Origin: Aeromonas lusitana
Lineage (GTDB): Bacteria; Pseudomonadota; Gammaproteobacteria; Enterobacterales; Aeromonadaceae
Assembly (NCBI RefSeq): GCF_002812985.1
Contig: NZ_PGCP01000024.1
Coordinates: 1 to 39,602, forward strand
Length of the DNA stretch: 39,602 nt
Direction: 5' to 3'
This document shows positions 1 through 7,275 of the stretch, piece by piece. Within the stretch, counting starts at the first letter, position 1; each line of letters begins with the position of its first letter. A program made the translations under genes and the position numbers. The notes beneath the pieces are model-generated. The model did no database searches, was not told the origin of the DNA, and worked only from the letters and a program-made list of their open reading frames with translations.

Positions 1-270
1 GATCTCGCCGAGCGGCGCAGCACCGGGCTCATCGAGTTCCTGCAAGCCCGCGGTGTCGATACCGTGCTGGTCGGCGGCCTCGCCACCGACTACTGCGTCA
101 AGACCAGCGTGCTGCAGCTGCGCCGCGCCGGTCTGCGGGTGATAGTGCACCTCGATGCCTGCCGCGGCATCGCCCCCGAGACAGTCGCCCAAGCCCACAC
201 CCAGATGACAGAGGCCGGGGCCGAGCTGGCCCAGACCCTGACCCATGTACAACGCCTGCTGGATGCCTGA
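1..270 (+). CDS. pncA: Nicotinamidase, C-terminal part (5' end outside window)
   Basis: The reading frame is open from base 1 and ends in TGA at 268-270, giving the last 89 residues of an isochorismatase-fold hydrolase. The segment GGLATDYCVKTSVLQL carries the nucleophilic Cys of nicotinamidases (in the family the triad is Asp-Lys-Cys; the Asp and Lys would lie upstream of the window). PncA deamidates nicotinamide to nicotinate in the cytoplasm. The next gene on the same strand, pncB, uses nicotinate, so the two form an NAD-salvage pair. The product name rests on this C-terminal segment and on the neighbour. Other isochorismatase-like hydrolases share the fold, but the pncB context makes nicotinamidase by far the best call. 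Confidence 0.88.
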   Translation, partial: DLAERRSTGLIEFLQARGVDTVLVGGLATDYCVKTSVLQLRRAGLRVIVHLDACRGIAPETVAQAHTQMTEAGAELAQTLTHVQRLLDA

Positions 271-271
271 T

Positions 272-370
272 ATGTCTCCCATCCTCACCCCTCTCGTCGA
301 CATCGGCACCTGCAAACTACCTAGGCAGCAGGAGTGTGCCCCCGCGCTCACCCGTCTGCGAGGAGTCTGA
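272..370 (+). pseudogene. Degenerate tandem copy of the pncB 5' end (32-codon remnant ORF)
   Basis: Directly after the pncA stop comes TATG and an ORF beginning MSPILTPLVDIGTCKL, ending with TGA at 368-370. Compared at an exact offset of 100 bp with the true pncB start (371-430), 44 of 60 bases are identical, and the similarity fades towards about base 364. At protein level M, PIL, L, D, KL and QQ align with the PncB N-terminus (MPPILNSLLDTDAYKL). It is most simply a decayed tandem duplication of the first ~95 bp of pncB. A translated leader peptide coupled to pncB is a less likely alternative, because the ORF ends one base before the pncB ATG. Confidence 0.6.
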
Positions 371-371
371 T

Positions 372-1550
372 ATGCCTCCCATCCTCAACAGTCTGCTCGA
401 CACCGATGCCTACAAGCTGCACATGCAGCAGGCGGTATTCCATCGCTATCCCGACGCCGAGGTAGTGGCCGAGTTCCACAGCCGCAACGAGGAAGATCTG
501 CTGCCCATGATGGGGGAGATCGAGGAGCAATTGCGCCTCGCCGGCTCTTTGCGGCTCACCAAGTCCGAGCTCAACTTCCTGGCCGAGCGCCCCTTCTTTA
601 CCGCCGACTACCTGGATCACCTGCGCCGCAAGCCGCTGGACGCCTCATTATTGCGGGTATTTGAGCAAGATGGCCGCATCAACGTCCGCGTGGAAGGCCC
701 CTGGCAGGACGTTATCCTGTGGGAGATACCGGTACTCGCCATCATCAGCGAGATGCGCAACCGCTTCCGCTATCCCCAGTTCGGGGTGGGCCAGGCGCTG
801 ACCCGGCTGGATCAGAAGATAGACAAACTGGAGCGGACCCTGAGCCAGGAAGAGATGAAGGAGTTCAACCTCATCGACTTTGGCACCCGTCGCCGCTTCT
901 CCCACGCGGTGCAGGATGCCGTCGTGGGTCGCCTCAAGGAGCGCCTGCCGGCGTTTCGCGGCACCAGCAACTACCAGCTGGCCCAGAAGTACGGGCTGCC
1001 GGCGGTGGGTACCCAGGCCCATGAGTGGTTCCAGGCCCACCAGCAGCTCGGCTTCCCGCTGGAGCATAGCCAGCGCGCCGCCCTCACCAGCTGGCTGGAC
1101 GAGTTCACCAACCATCTCGGCATCGCCCTGACCGATTGCATCACCATGGATGCCTTCCTGCGGGACTTCGACTTCGAGCTGGCCAGCCGCTATCAGGGGC
1201 TGCGCCACGACTCAGGCGATCCCGTGGTGTGGGGGGAGAAGGCCATCAGCCACTATCAGCGGCTCGGCATAGACCCCACCGACAAGACCCTGGTGTTCTC
1301 CGATGGCCTCAATCTGGACAAGGCAGTGGAGCTGTTCCGTCACTTCCGTGGCCGCATCAACACCAGCTTCGGCATCGGCACCAAGCTCACCTGCGATCTG
1401 CCCGGCGTCACCCCCATGAACATCGTGTTCAAGCTGATGGAGTGCAACGGCGGCCCGGTCGCCAAGATCTCCGACAGCCCGGGCAAGACACTGTGCCGGG
1501 ATGCGGACTTCATCCGCAACCTCAAGCAGGCGTTCCACGTCGGGGTCTGA
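372..1550 (+). CDS. pncB: Nicotinate phosphoribosyltransferase
   Basis: This 392-residue protein matches the usual family length (about 400 aa). It makes nicotinate mononucleotide from nicotinate and PRPP with ATP hydrolysis, the committed step of the Preiss-Handler NAD salvage route. Family hallmarks are visible: the N-terminal LLDTDAYKLHMQQA segment, the GTQAHEWFQAHQ segment holding the His that is phosphorylated in the enterobacterial enzyme (His217 here), RHDSGDP, and GIGTKLTCD near the end. A GTG start at 336 is possible in frame. I chose ATG 372 because AGGAG at 361-365 is well spaced and the protein then begins as its homologues do. It lies in line with pncA and is followed by a strong terminator. 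Confidence 0.96.
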   Translation: MPPILNSLLDTDAYKLHMQQAVFHRYPDAEVVAEFHSRNEEDLLPMMGEIEEQLRLAGSLRLTKSELNFLAERPFFTADYLDHLRRKPLDASLLRVFEQDGRINVRVEGPWQDVILWEIPVLAIISEMRNRFRYPQFGVGQALTRLDQKIDKLERTLSQEEMKEFNLIDFGTRRRFSHAVQDAVVGRLKERLPAFRGTSNYQLAQKYGLPAVGTQAHEWFQAHQQLGFPLEHSQRAALTSWLDEFTNHLGIALTDCITMDAFLRDFDFELASRYQGLRHDSGDPVVWGEKAISHYQRLGIDPTDKTLVFSDGLNLDKAVELFRHFRGRINTSFGIGTKLTCDLPGVTPMNIVFKLMECNGGPVAKISDSPGKTLCRDADFIRNLKQAFHVGV

Positions 1551-1574
1551 GCCCTGGGTGAAACAACGCCAAAC

Positions 1575-1608
1575 AAAAAGCCCGCCGGTTTGCACCGGCG
1601 GGCTTTTT
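1575..1608. terminator. Bidirectional rho-independent terminator between pncB and dsbA
   Basis: A perfect 15-bp inverted repeat, AAAAAGCCCGCCGGT / ACCGGCGGGCTTTTT, with a TTGC loop. It has a T-run on both strands, so it can serve the convergent pncB (+) and dsbA (-) transcripts. Confidence 0.93.
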
Positions 1609-1626
1609 TACAGACCTGGCTCAGGG

Positions 1627-2235
1627 TCAGTCTTTCTTGGCCAGCAGGAATTTCACCAGCTGGTTGAACTGCTCCTGGGAGGTGATGGATTCAATCTTCA
1701 CCATGTACTTGCCATTGACCAGGAAGGCCGGCACACCGCGCACGTTGTAGGTCTCGGTGTTGCGATCGAACTGGGAGACCATACCGGAGACGGCGAAGCT
1801 GTCGACGGCACCGTCGAACTCTTCGGCCGGCACGCCGTTGTCCACGAAGATCTGCTTCACGTCAGCACGGCTCTGCGGAACCTGGCGCTGGGTATGGATC
1901 TTGTCGAAGATGGCCGGGGTCAACTTGCCTTCCACGTTCAGCAGGTTGGCGACCGCATAGGCGCGCTGCATCTCGGGGCCCATCTCGCGACCCAGGAAGG
2001 CCACAGGGCTCTTCTTCATGGGTACGCCTTCCGGCAGGTTCTTCGCCAGATCTTCGGCGATCGGCTCGAACTTGGCGCAGTGCGGGCAGAAGTAGGAGAA
2101 GAACTCCAACACTTCCGGTTGGGCACTGCCGGTCTGGGTGACCACGTCATAGTTGACGCCTTCCTTGAATTCCGGGGCGGCGTGAACCATGGGGATCATC
2201 AGCATGGCAGCGAGGAAAAATAGTACTTTTTTCAT
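1627..2235 (-). CDS. dsbA: Thiol:disulfide interchange protein DsbA
   Basis: This 202-residue periplasmic oxidoreductase introduces disulfide bonds into exported proteins and is itself reoxidised by DsbB. It has a Sec signal peptide (MKKVLFFLAAMLMIPMVHA, cleavage near residue 19). The CPHC active site falls at residues 50-53 within FFSYFCPHCAKFEP, and the conserved cis-Pro loop RGVPAFLVNG near Pro169. The start ATG at 2235 follows AGGAAA; the longer in-frame extension upstream lacks a signal peptide at its N-terminus. It lies downstream of srkA on the same strand, as in E. coli where yihE(srkA)-dsbA are cotranscribed, but here a 240-bp spacer with repeated srkA ends separates them. Confidence 0.96.
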   Translation of the reverse strand: MKKVLFFLAAMLMIPMVHAAPEFKEGVNYDVVTQTGSAQPEVLEFFSYFCPHCAKFEPIAEDLAKNLPEGVPMKKSPVAFLGREMGPEMQRAYAVANLLNVEGKLTPAIFDKIHTQRQVPQSRADVKQIFVDNGVPAEEFDGAVDSFAVSGMVSQFDRNTETYNVRGVPAFLVNGKYMVKIESITSQEQFNQLVKFLLAKKD

Positions 2236-2366
2236 GACGTTTCCTGTTAAGGGATCACTGTGAGGCACGCCCGGCGAACCGAAGCAGTCCAAGCCTATTG
2301 TGTCCCCCCGCCAACGTCAATGACAAAGGCAGGACCGGCGGGACGCCCTACCCATCATTGACAGCC

Positions 2367-2588
2367 TCACCAATCCGGCATCAGGCTCAGCGGCGGGGCC
2401 CTCAATACCTCCAGCCGAGCATCCACAAATGGGTAGCGCAGCGTCACCAGTCCGGCATCAGGCTCAGTGGCGGGGCCTTCAATACCTCCAGCTGAGCATC
2501 CACACATGGGGCGCACAGCGTCATGCACGGCCTCACCAGTCCGGCATCAGGCTCAGTGGCGGGGCCTTCAAGGCCTCCAGCTGATCGT
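2367..2588 (-). repeat. Three tandem copies of the srkA 3' end
   Basis: Three units begin at 2367, 2444 and 2533 (periods 77 and 89 bp); the third is the genuine 3' end of srkA. The units at 2444 and 2533 agree at 50 of their first 52 bases. On the minus strand each unit encodes the same ending, LEVLKAPPLSLMPDW or LEALKAPPLSLMPDW followed by TGA; the unit at 2367 has LEVLRAPPLSLMPDW. The three stops lie in different frames relative to srkA. The outer two copies share bases that differ from the real gene end, so they probably arose from one another after the first duplication. The rest of the 2236-2532 interval holds no other gene that I can support. Confidence 0.9.
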
Positions 2589-3522
2589 GCAGGGTCGCTA
2601 TCTGCTGACGCCAGTAGTGGTCGGTGTTGAACCAGGGGAAGTGGCGGGGGAAGGCAGGATCCTCCCAGCGCCGGGCCAGCCAGGCCATGTAGTGGACGAT
2701 GCGCATGGCCCGCAGCGGCTCGATCAAGGCCAATTCCCGCGGATCGAACTCCATGAACTCCTCGTAACCCGCCAGCAGGGTATCGAGCTGGATCTGTTGC
2801 TCGTTGCGATCCCCGGACAGCAGCATCCACAAGTCCTGGACGGCGGGGCCGGTGCGGCAGTCATCGAGATCCACGAACATGGGGCCGTCGCGCCACAGTA
2901 TGTTGCCCGGGTGACAGTCCCCGTGCAGGGAGATCTGGGCCACGTCCAGGGTCATGGCGTCGCACACGTGGCGGATCAGCTCGTCCAGCACCCCGAAGAA
3001 CTGCTTGGCCAGGCCGCTTGGTACCCATTCACCGGCGGCCAGCAGCTGACGTGGCTCGTGCAGCATGCTCTCTACGTCCAGCCGGACCCTGTGATGGAAG
3101 GGGCGGCTGGCGCCGACCTGATGAATGCGGCCGAGGTAGCGCCCCACCCACTCCAGCTGATCCAGGTTATCCACCTCGAACTGGCGGCCACCGACGCTCT
3201 GCCAGATGGCGAAGGGGTAGCCCTGATGCTCCAGCAGGGTCTCGCCGGCGAAGCTGAGCGGCGCCGCCACCGGGATCTCCCCCTCGTTGAGGCGGGCGGC
3301 GAACGAATGCTCCTCCAGGATTTGGGCCCGATCCCAGCGGCCGGGGCGATAGAACTTCACCACATAGCGGCGCTTATCCTCGTCCTGAAACTGGTAGACC
3401 CGGTTCTCGTAGCTGTTGAGTTCGATGAGGCCGGAATCGATGCGCAGGCCGCTGAGATCGATCGCATCCATGATGAGGTCGGGATTGAGGTCGGAATAGT
3501 TGAAACGCATGTCATCCACCAT
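2533..3522 (-). CDS. srkA: Stress response kinase A (YihE/RdoA family Ser/Thr kinase)
   Basis: This 329-residue choline-kinase-fold protein kinase is, in E. coli, a Cpx-linked factor that protects against stress-induced cell death. Visible motifs are PLNSYENRVYQFQDED-like strand residues near 34-49 (here ELNSYENRVYQFQDED), VVKFYRP with the ATP-binding Lys, the Brenner motif LHGDCHPGNILW (His200-Gly-Asp202) and FVDLDDCRTGP near 216-226. The listed ATG (3522) sits one base after a terminator T-run and lacks a ribosome binding site. The second ATG (3510, MRFNYSDLNPD) is an equally plausible start. It is followed by dsbA on the same strand. The C-terminal codons are duplicated twice downstream. 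Confidence 0.93.
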   Translation of the reverse strand: MVDDMRFNYSDLNPDLIMDAIDLSGLRIDSGLIELNSYENRVYQFQDEDKRRYVVKFYRPGRWDRAQILEEHSFAARLNEGEIPVAAPLSFAGETLLEHQGYPFAIWQSVGGRQFEVDNLDQLEWVGRYLGRIHQVGASRPFHHRVRLDVESMLHEPRQLLAAGEWVPSGLAKQFFGVLDELIRHVCDAMTLDVAQISLHGDCHPGNILWRDGPMFVDLDDCRTGPAVQDLWMLLSGDRNEQQIQLDTLLAGYEEFMEFDPRELALIEPLRAMRIVHYMAWLARRWEDPAFPRHFPWFNTDHYWRQQIATLHDQLEALKAPPLSLMPDW

Positions 3523-3523
3523 G

Positions 3524-3546
3524 AAAAAGGGGCGCTGTTGCGCCCC
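3524..3546 (-). terminator. Rho-independent terminator or attenuator abutting the srkA start
   Basis: On the minus strand GGGGCGC-AACA-GCGCCCC is followed by TTTTT and, one base later, the upstream srkA ATG. It would terminate transcripts from ccoG. Because it reaches the srkA start, it could also regulate srkA read-through. Confidence 0.7.
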
Positions 3547-3581
3547 ATACTATCACCACTCCCCCCATAGGGGGTTGTGCA

Positions 3582-5030
3582 TCATAACCTGCTGATAAAC
3601 TTGCTGGCCTGGCGCAGGGTACCCTTGCTGTCATCCTCTGCGGCCCCCTCCCGTTTGAGCACGAACTGGATGTCCAGGGTCGGCCGCTTCAGGTTGAAGG
3701 GATCCACCGCCAGGCTCACCGGCAGGGTGTAGATCTCGCCCGCCTTCAGGGTTACCTCCCGCGGGCCGAACCATTCGTGCTCCGGCAAGCCCTCCACATC
3801 CAGTTGATAACGCTGGGGTTGCAGAGTCTTGTTGAGGATCTTGAGGGTATAGGTGTTCTCGATGAGCCCCTCGCTGTTCTCCCGGAACAGCTGGTTGCGA
3901 TCCCGCAGGATATCGAGCCCCATGGGCATGATGGACATGGCGTTGTAGACGAACACCCCCAGCATGATCACCATCACCAGGCCGTAGCCGAGCAGCTTGG
4001 GCCGCGCCACATGGGTGCTGTTGTGGGCCAGCTTGTGCTCTGTGGTATAGCTGATGAGCCCCTTGGGATAGCCCATCCTGTCCATGGTCTGGTCGCAGGC
4101 GTCGACGCAGGCGCCGCAGTTGATGCACTCGTACTGCAGGCCGTCGCGGATGTCGATGCCGGTCGGGCAGACCTGAACGCAGAGATCGCAGTCGATGCAG
4201 TCCCCCAGCCCTAGCGCCTTGGGATCCGCCTTGCGGGCGCGTGGGCCACGCGCCTCGCCACGCTTGGCGTCATAGCCGACGATATAGGTGTCCTTGTCGA
4301 ACATGGCGGACTGGAAGCGGGCATAGGGGCACATGTGGATGCACATGATGGCCCGCATCCAGCCGGCGTTGCCGTAAGTACAGGCGGCGAAGAACAGCAC
4401 CCAGAAGATGACCCAGCCCCCCGCCCCTAGGGTGAAGAACTCGGGCACCAGCTGGTACACATCCTGGAAGTAGGCGACGAAGGTGAGGCCGGTACCGAGC
4501 GATAACAATAGCCAGGCGAGATGTTTGGCCCCCTTGCGCGCCAGCTTCTCGCTACTCCAGGGGGCGGCATCCAGCTTGCGGCGCTTGTTGGCCGAACCTT
4601 CCAGCTTCTCCTCGAACCAGATGAACATGAAGGTCCACACCGTCTGCGGGCAGAGGTAGCCACACCAGACCCGGCCGAGGAAGGTGGTTACGAAGAAGAG
4701 GGCGAAGGCGGCGATCATGAAGATCCAGGCCAGCAGGGTCAGATCCTGCGGCCAGATGGTGGCACCGAAGATGTGGAACTGCTGGTGCTCGAGATCGAAC
4801 AACACGGCCTGGCGACCATCGTAGCGCAACCAGGGCAGGGCGACGAAGAGAGCGACGAAGAACCAGCCCATGGCTTTGCGCACGCGCTGCCAGTAGCCGG
4901 TCTGGGATCTCACATAGATGCGGTTGCCGGGGTTGAACCTGTCATCGCTGGCTTTGAAGGTGTGAGGGTTGATGGTCCCGGTGACATCGCCGGTGACATC
5001 CTTGATATCGATCTTGTCCTGGTCGGCCAT
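3582..5030 (-). CDS. ccoG: Cytochrome cbb3 oxidase accessory protein CcoG (RdxA/FixG family)
   Basis: This 482-residue membrane iron-sulfur protein belongs to the FixG/CcoG family, which helps mature the cbb3-type cytochrome c oxidase, probably by reducing copper for the CuB site. Hydrophobic segments lie near residues 55-67, 96-116, 172-187 and 205-217. They are followed by paired ferredoxin-type 4Fe-4S motifs, CIDCDLCVQVCP (Cys278-288) and CINCGACVDAC (Cys302-312), another membrane helix, and a C-terminal Ig-like domain. WCGYLCPQ (C123/C127) and MCIHMCPYARF are also family-typical. I chose ATG 5030 (MADQDKIDIK); a GTG at 5048 is in frame but poorly placed. No other cco genes are visible nearby. 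Confidence 0.93.
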   Translation of the reverse strand: MADQDKIDIKDVTGDVTGTINPHTFKASDDRFNPGNRIYVRSQTGYWQRVRKAMGWFFVALFVALPWLRYDGRQAVLFDLEHQQFHIFGATIWPQDLTLLAWIFMIAAFALFFVTTFLGRVWCGYLCPQTVWTFMFIWFEEKLEGSANKRRKLDAAPWSSEKLARKGAKHLAWLLLSLGTGLTFVAYFQDVYQLVPEFFTLGAGGWVIFWVLFFAACTYGNAGWMRAIMCIHMCPYARFQSAMFDKDTYIVGYDAKRGEARGPRARKADPKALGLGDCIDCDLCVQVCPTGIDIRDGLQYECINCGACVDACDQTMDRMGYPKGLISYTTEHKLAHNSTHVARPKLLGYGLVMVIMLGVFVYNAMSIMPMGLDILRDRNQLFRENSEGLIENTYTLKILNKTLQPQRYQLDVEGLPEHEWFGPREVTLKAGEIYTLPVSLAVDPFNLKRPTLDIQFVLKREGAAEDDSKGTLRQASKFISRL

Positions 5031-5067
5031 TGCAACACATTGCTCCACTCATATTGTTATGAAGCAG

Positions 5068-5073
5068 ATTATA
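5068..5073 (-). promoter_or_regulatory. Candidate -10 box of ccoG
   Basis: The minus strand reads TATAAT in an AT-rich stretch 38 bp before the chosen ccoG start. No good -35 hexamer lies at 17 bp (CACAAT is the best), so the promoter may depend on an activator. I see no clear FNR box. Confidence 0.35.
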
Positions 5074-5144
5074 TCTTAAACAACCTGCTAATTGTGTGGG
5101 TTAAATGTATCTATAGTTCGAGTGCCGTCGCAATTTCAGGCAAC

Positions 5145-5182
5145 AAAAAAGGCCCATTGTCAGTTGACTATGGGCCTTTTTT
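5145..5182. terminator. Hairpin terminator between yihD and ccoG
   Basis: Inverted repeat AAAAAAGGCCCAT / ATGGGCCTTTTTT with loop bases between, giving T-runs on both strands. It lies downstream of yihD on the minus strand and upstream of the ccoG promoter region. Confidence 0.85.
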
Positions 5183-5226
5183 AGAGATTCCTTTGAAAAC
5201 CTAAAAGCCTCCAGCTGGAGCAAGCT

Positions 5227-5490
5227 TTACTTGATACCGCGGGCCTTGAGCAGGGCTTCCTTGAAGTCGGGCACATGATCCTTGGCAAGCCCCGGGATCA
5301 TCTCCTGCTTGCCGGACTCGCGCATCTTGAGGTGGTAGATCAGCATGTCGTCGGTCAGCTCGGACAAGGCACCCTCGTAGCCGGCCTCTGCCGCCAGTTT
5401 GGCGATGAATTGCACCAGGCTGAGATCCTGCTCCTTGATCCAGGCGGGCTGCAACAGCTCAAGCAGCTCTTCGATACGATGACATTGCAT
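5227..5490 (-). CDS. yihD: YihD family protein (DUF1040)
   Basis: This 87-residue cytoplasmic protein of unknown function closely resembles E. coli YihD (89 aa). Both share the LLQPAWxKExDLxLxQFxxKLAxE pattern near the start, [15 protein letters not shown] in the middle, and the ending [11 protein letters not shown]. The start ATG at 5490 follows GAGG with 7-nt spacing; a TTG two codons upstream is less likely. In E. coli yihD also neighbours yihE(srkA)-dsbA, so the neighbourhood is conserved although ccoG is interposed here. No catalytic motif is visible. Confidence 0.92.
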   Translation of the reverse strand: MQCHRIEELLELLQPAWIKEQDLSLVQFIAKLAAEAGYEGALSELTDDMLIYHLKMRESGKQEMIPGLAKDHVPDFKEALLKARGIK

Positions 5491-5520
5491 AGACAACCTC
5501 TTTAATCTGTCATGTGAAAC

Positions 5521-6681
5521 TCAGGCAACCTTACCCATCAAGGCTACTTCGATACGATCCCGCCCATTATGCTTGGCATGATAGAGGGCCGCATCCGCTT
5601 TTTGGATAAGCTCCGCAATGGAGAGACTCTGATCCGGCACCAGGGTCGCCACCCCGAAGCTGCAGCTGACCCGGCCGGACACCAGGGATTTCTGGTGCGG
5701 GATGTCCAGGGTTCGCAGGGCAGTGCGCACCTGATCCGCGACCTGGAGCGCTCCCTGCAAGCTGGTGCAGGGCAGCAGCAGGGCAAACTCCTCCCCGCCA
5801 TAGCGAGCCGCCAGATCGTCCTCTCGCCGCAACACCTCCGCCAGCAGACCAGCCACCTGCTGCAGGCACTCGTCCCCCAGCTGATGACCATAGTGATCGT
5901 TGAATTGCTTGAAGTAATCCACATCCATCAGGATCAGGGAGAGGGGCGCCCTGGCTCGGTGACAACGGCGCCAGGCCCGGGCCAGGCTGTCATCCAGGTG
6001 CGCCCGGTTGGCAATGCCGGTCAGCCCGTCGAGACGGGAGGTGAGCTTGAGGTGTTCGGACACCGCCTTGAGCTCGGCCACCAGATCCGCATTGGAGAAA
6101 CGATGGTAGAGGGAGGCGATCTGATCCCGGCGCAGACGACGCAGCAGGGTCGGCAGAAACACAAACAGATAGCCTGCCAACATGCAGGAGACGATGCGCT
6201 CCTGCTCGTTGCCACCGCTGAGCTCGAACAGCATGGCGAACCCGAGCGGCAACACGGCCCCATAGAGGGTGCGACGGCTGCCAAACAGCATGATGGCGCT
6301 GCCGGTGAGGATCAGGCTGGAGAGCATCATCATGGCGGCGCGGTAGGTGTCGGGCAGCTTGTCCATATAGAGCAACACCCCCAGCGCCCAGACGATGGAG
6401 GTGATGGTCACGACGATGAAGAGTTCCCGCTCCAGTACCGGCAGCGGCAGCTGCATCAGCCTGGGTTGGCGCCAGCGCAGGTGCCACCAGCGACCCAGCA
6501 GCAGCAGGCAGACCAGCCCCAGCCAGCCCAGCGCCTCGGAGGCCGGCAGGTAATCATGGAACAGCAGGCTCCAGCCAATCGCCAGCAGTGCCAGACAAGG
6601 CAGGCTGAACGAGGAATGGGTATAGAGCTGGACCATGATGGCCTGCTGCACCTGGCGTGTCACACTCTGGGTCAACTGCAT
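5521..6681 (-). CDS. Membrane-anchored GGDEF diguanylate cyclase
   Basis: This 386-residue protein is predicted to synthesise cyclic di-GMP from two GTP. The first ~190 residues contain about six hydrophobic helices (for example near 25-43, 52-66, 85-104 and 112-132) and form a membrane sensor module that I cannot assign to a named MASE family. A GGDEF domain follows (about 210-380), with RLDGLTGIANRAHLDDSL at its start and the active-site signature RYGGEEFALLLP (GGEEF at 295-299). RxxD (REDD) five residues before it is an allosteric inhibitory I-site. All this points to an active, product-inhibited cyclase. AGGGAG precedes ATG 6681. The gene stands alone, and its input signal is unknown. Confidence 0.9.
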   Translation of the reverse strand: MQLTQSVTRQVQQAIMVQLYTHSSFSLPCLALLAIGWSLLFHDYLPASEALGWLGLVCLLLLGRWWHLRWRQPRLMQLPLPVLERELFIVVTITSIVWALGVLLYMDKLPDTYRAAMMMLSSLILTGSAIMLFGSRRTLYGAVLPLGFAMLFELSGGNEQERIVSCMLAGYLFVFLPTLLRRLRRDQIASLYHRFSNADLVAELKAVSEHLKLTSRLDGLTGIANRAHLDDSLARAWRRCHRARAPLSLILMDVDYFKQFNDHYGHQLGDECLQQVAGLLAEVLRREDDLAARYGGEEFALLLPCTSLQGALQVADQVRTALRTLDIPHQKSLVSGRVSCSFGVATLVPDQSLSIAELIQKADAALYHAKHNGRDRIEVALMGKVA

Positions 6682-6786
6682 ACTCCCTGTACAATAGCCG
6701 ACCAGTTTAGCACTCCATCTTCCGGGCCAACAATCAATCCCCCACTATTAAGCTGCTACTCAGCCCGATGGCAGAGAGGCTGATTT

Positions 6787-6828
6787 CTCGGCCCCCTCCA
6801 ACTCGTCGAGCATCTGACGTTCATGCCT
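6787..6828 (-). repeat. Possible decayed echo of the cueR 3' end
   Basis: About 30 of 41 aligned bases match the cueR terminus at 6875-6917, 88 bp away. On the minus strand both encode a short LDELE motif (cueR ends ILDELERG; the echo reads MLDELEGA). The similarity is short and could be chance. The rest of 6682-6875 shows no gene. Confidence 0.3.
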
Positions 6829-6875
6829 AACCCCATCCCCGCTCGTTGAACATAGGGAGCACGCGGAGCGCTCGC

Positions 6876-7265
6876 TCAGCCCCGCTCCAATTCATCCAGG
6901 ATCGGGCACTCAGGGCTCGCATCCCCGTGGCAGCAGCCGACCACCTCCTCGAGGGAGGCCAGCATGGCCTGCAGACCGGCGATGCGGGTGCGCAGATCCA
7001 CTATCTTCTCCTGGGCCAGCTTTTTGACCTGGGCGCTGGTCCTGTGCTCATCCCTGTAGAGCGCCAGCAACTCCTGGCACTCCTCCAGGTTGAAACCCGT
7101 CTCCCGCGCCCGCTTGACGAAACGCAGCTCCCGCAGGGCCCCGTCGCTGTAGCTGCGGTAGCCGTTGTCGCTGCGCACCGGTGCCGAGATGAGGCCGATG
7201 CTCTCGTAGTAGCGGATGGTCTTGGCGGTCAATCCCGTCGCCTTGGCAACCTTGCTGATATTCAT
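6876..7265 (-). CDS. cueR: Copper efflux regulator CueR (MerR family)
   Basis: This 129-residue MerR-family activator senses monovalent copper (Cu+; Ag+/Au+ in homologues) and untwists promoters with over-long spacers. The N-terminal winged helix-turn-helix is MNISKVAKATGLTAKTIRYYE..., with the signature IGLISAPVRSDNGYRSY. A dimerisation helix follows, then the metal loop with Cys112 and Cys120 in CCHGDASPECPI, the same spacing as in E. coli CueR; an extra Cys111 precedes it. The start ATG 7265 has a strong AAGGAGG. It lies 10 bp downstream of copA on the same strand, so it is probably cotranscribed with its target, unlike E. coli, where copA and cueR are separate units. Confidence 0.94.
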   Translation of the reverse strand: MNISKVAKATGLTAKTIRYYESIGLISAPVRSDNGYRSYSDGALRELRFVKRARETGFNLEECQELLALYRDEHRTSAQVKKLAQEKIVDLRTRIAGLQAMLASLEEVVGCCHGDASPECPILDELERG

Positions 7266-7275
7266 GCGTGCCTCC

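Noticed and set aside
2467..3570. A 367-codon open frame antisense to srkA
   Set aside because: It begins inside the repeat and has no motif; srkA on the other strand has the kinase HGD and DLDD motifs.
5569..6783. A 404-codon open frame antisense to the diguanylate cyclase
   Set aside because: It is rich in Gln/His/Gly, as expected for a shadow frame, while the opposite strand encodes GGEEF.
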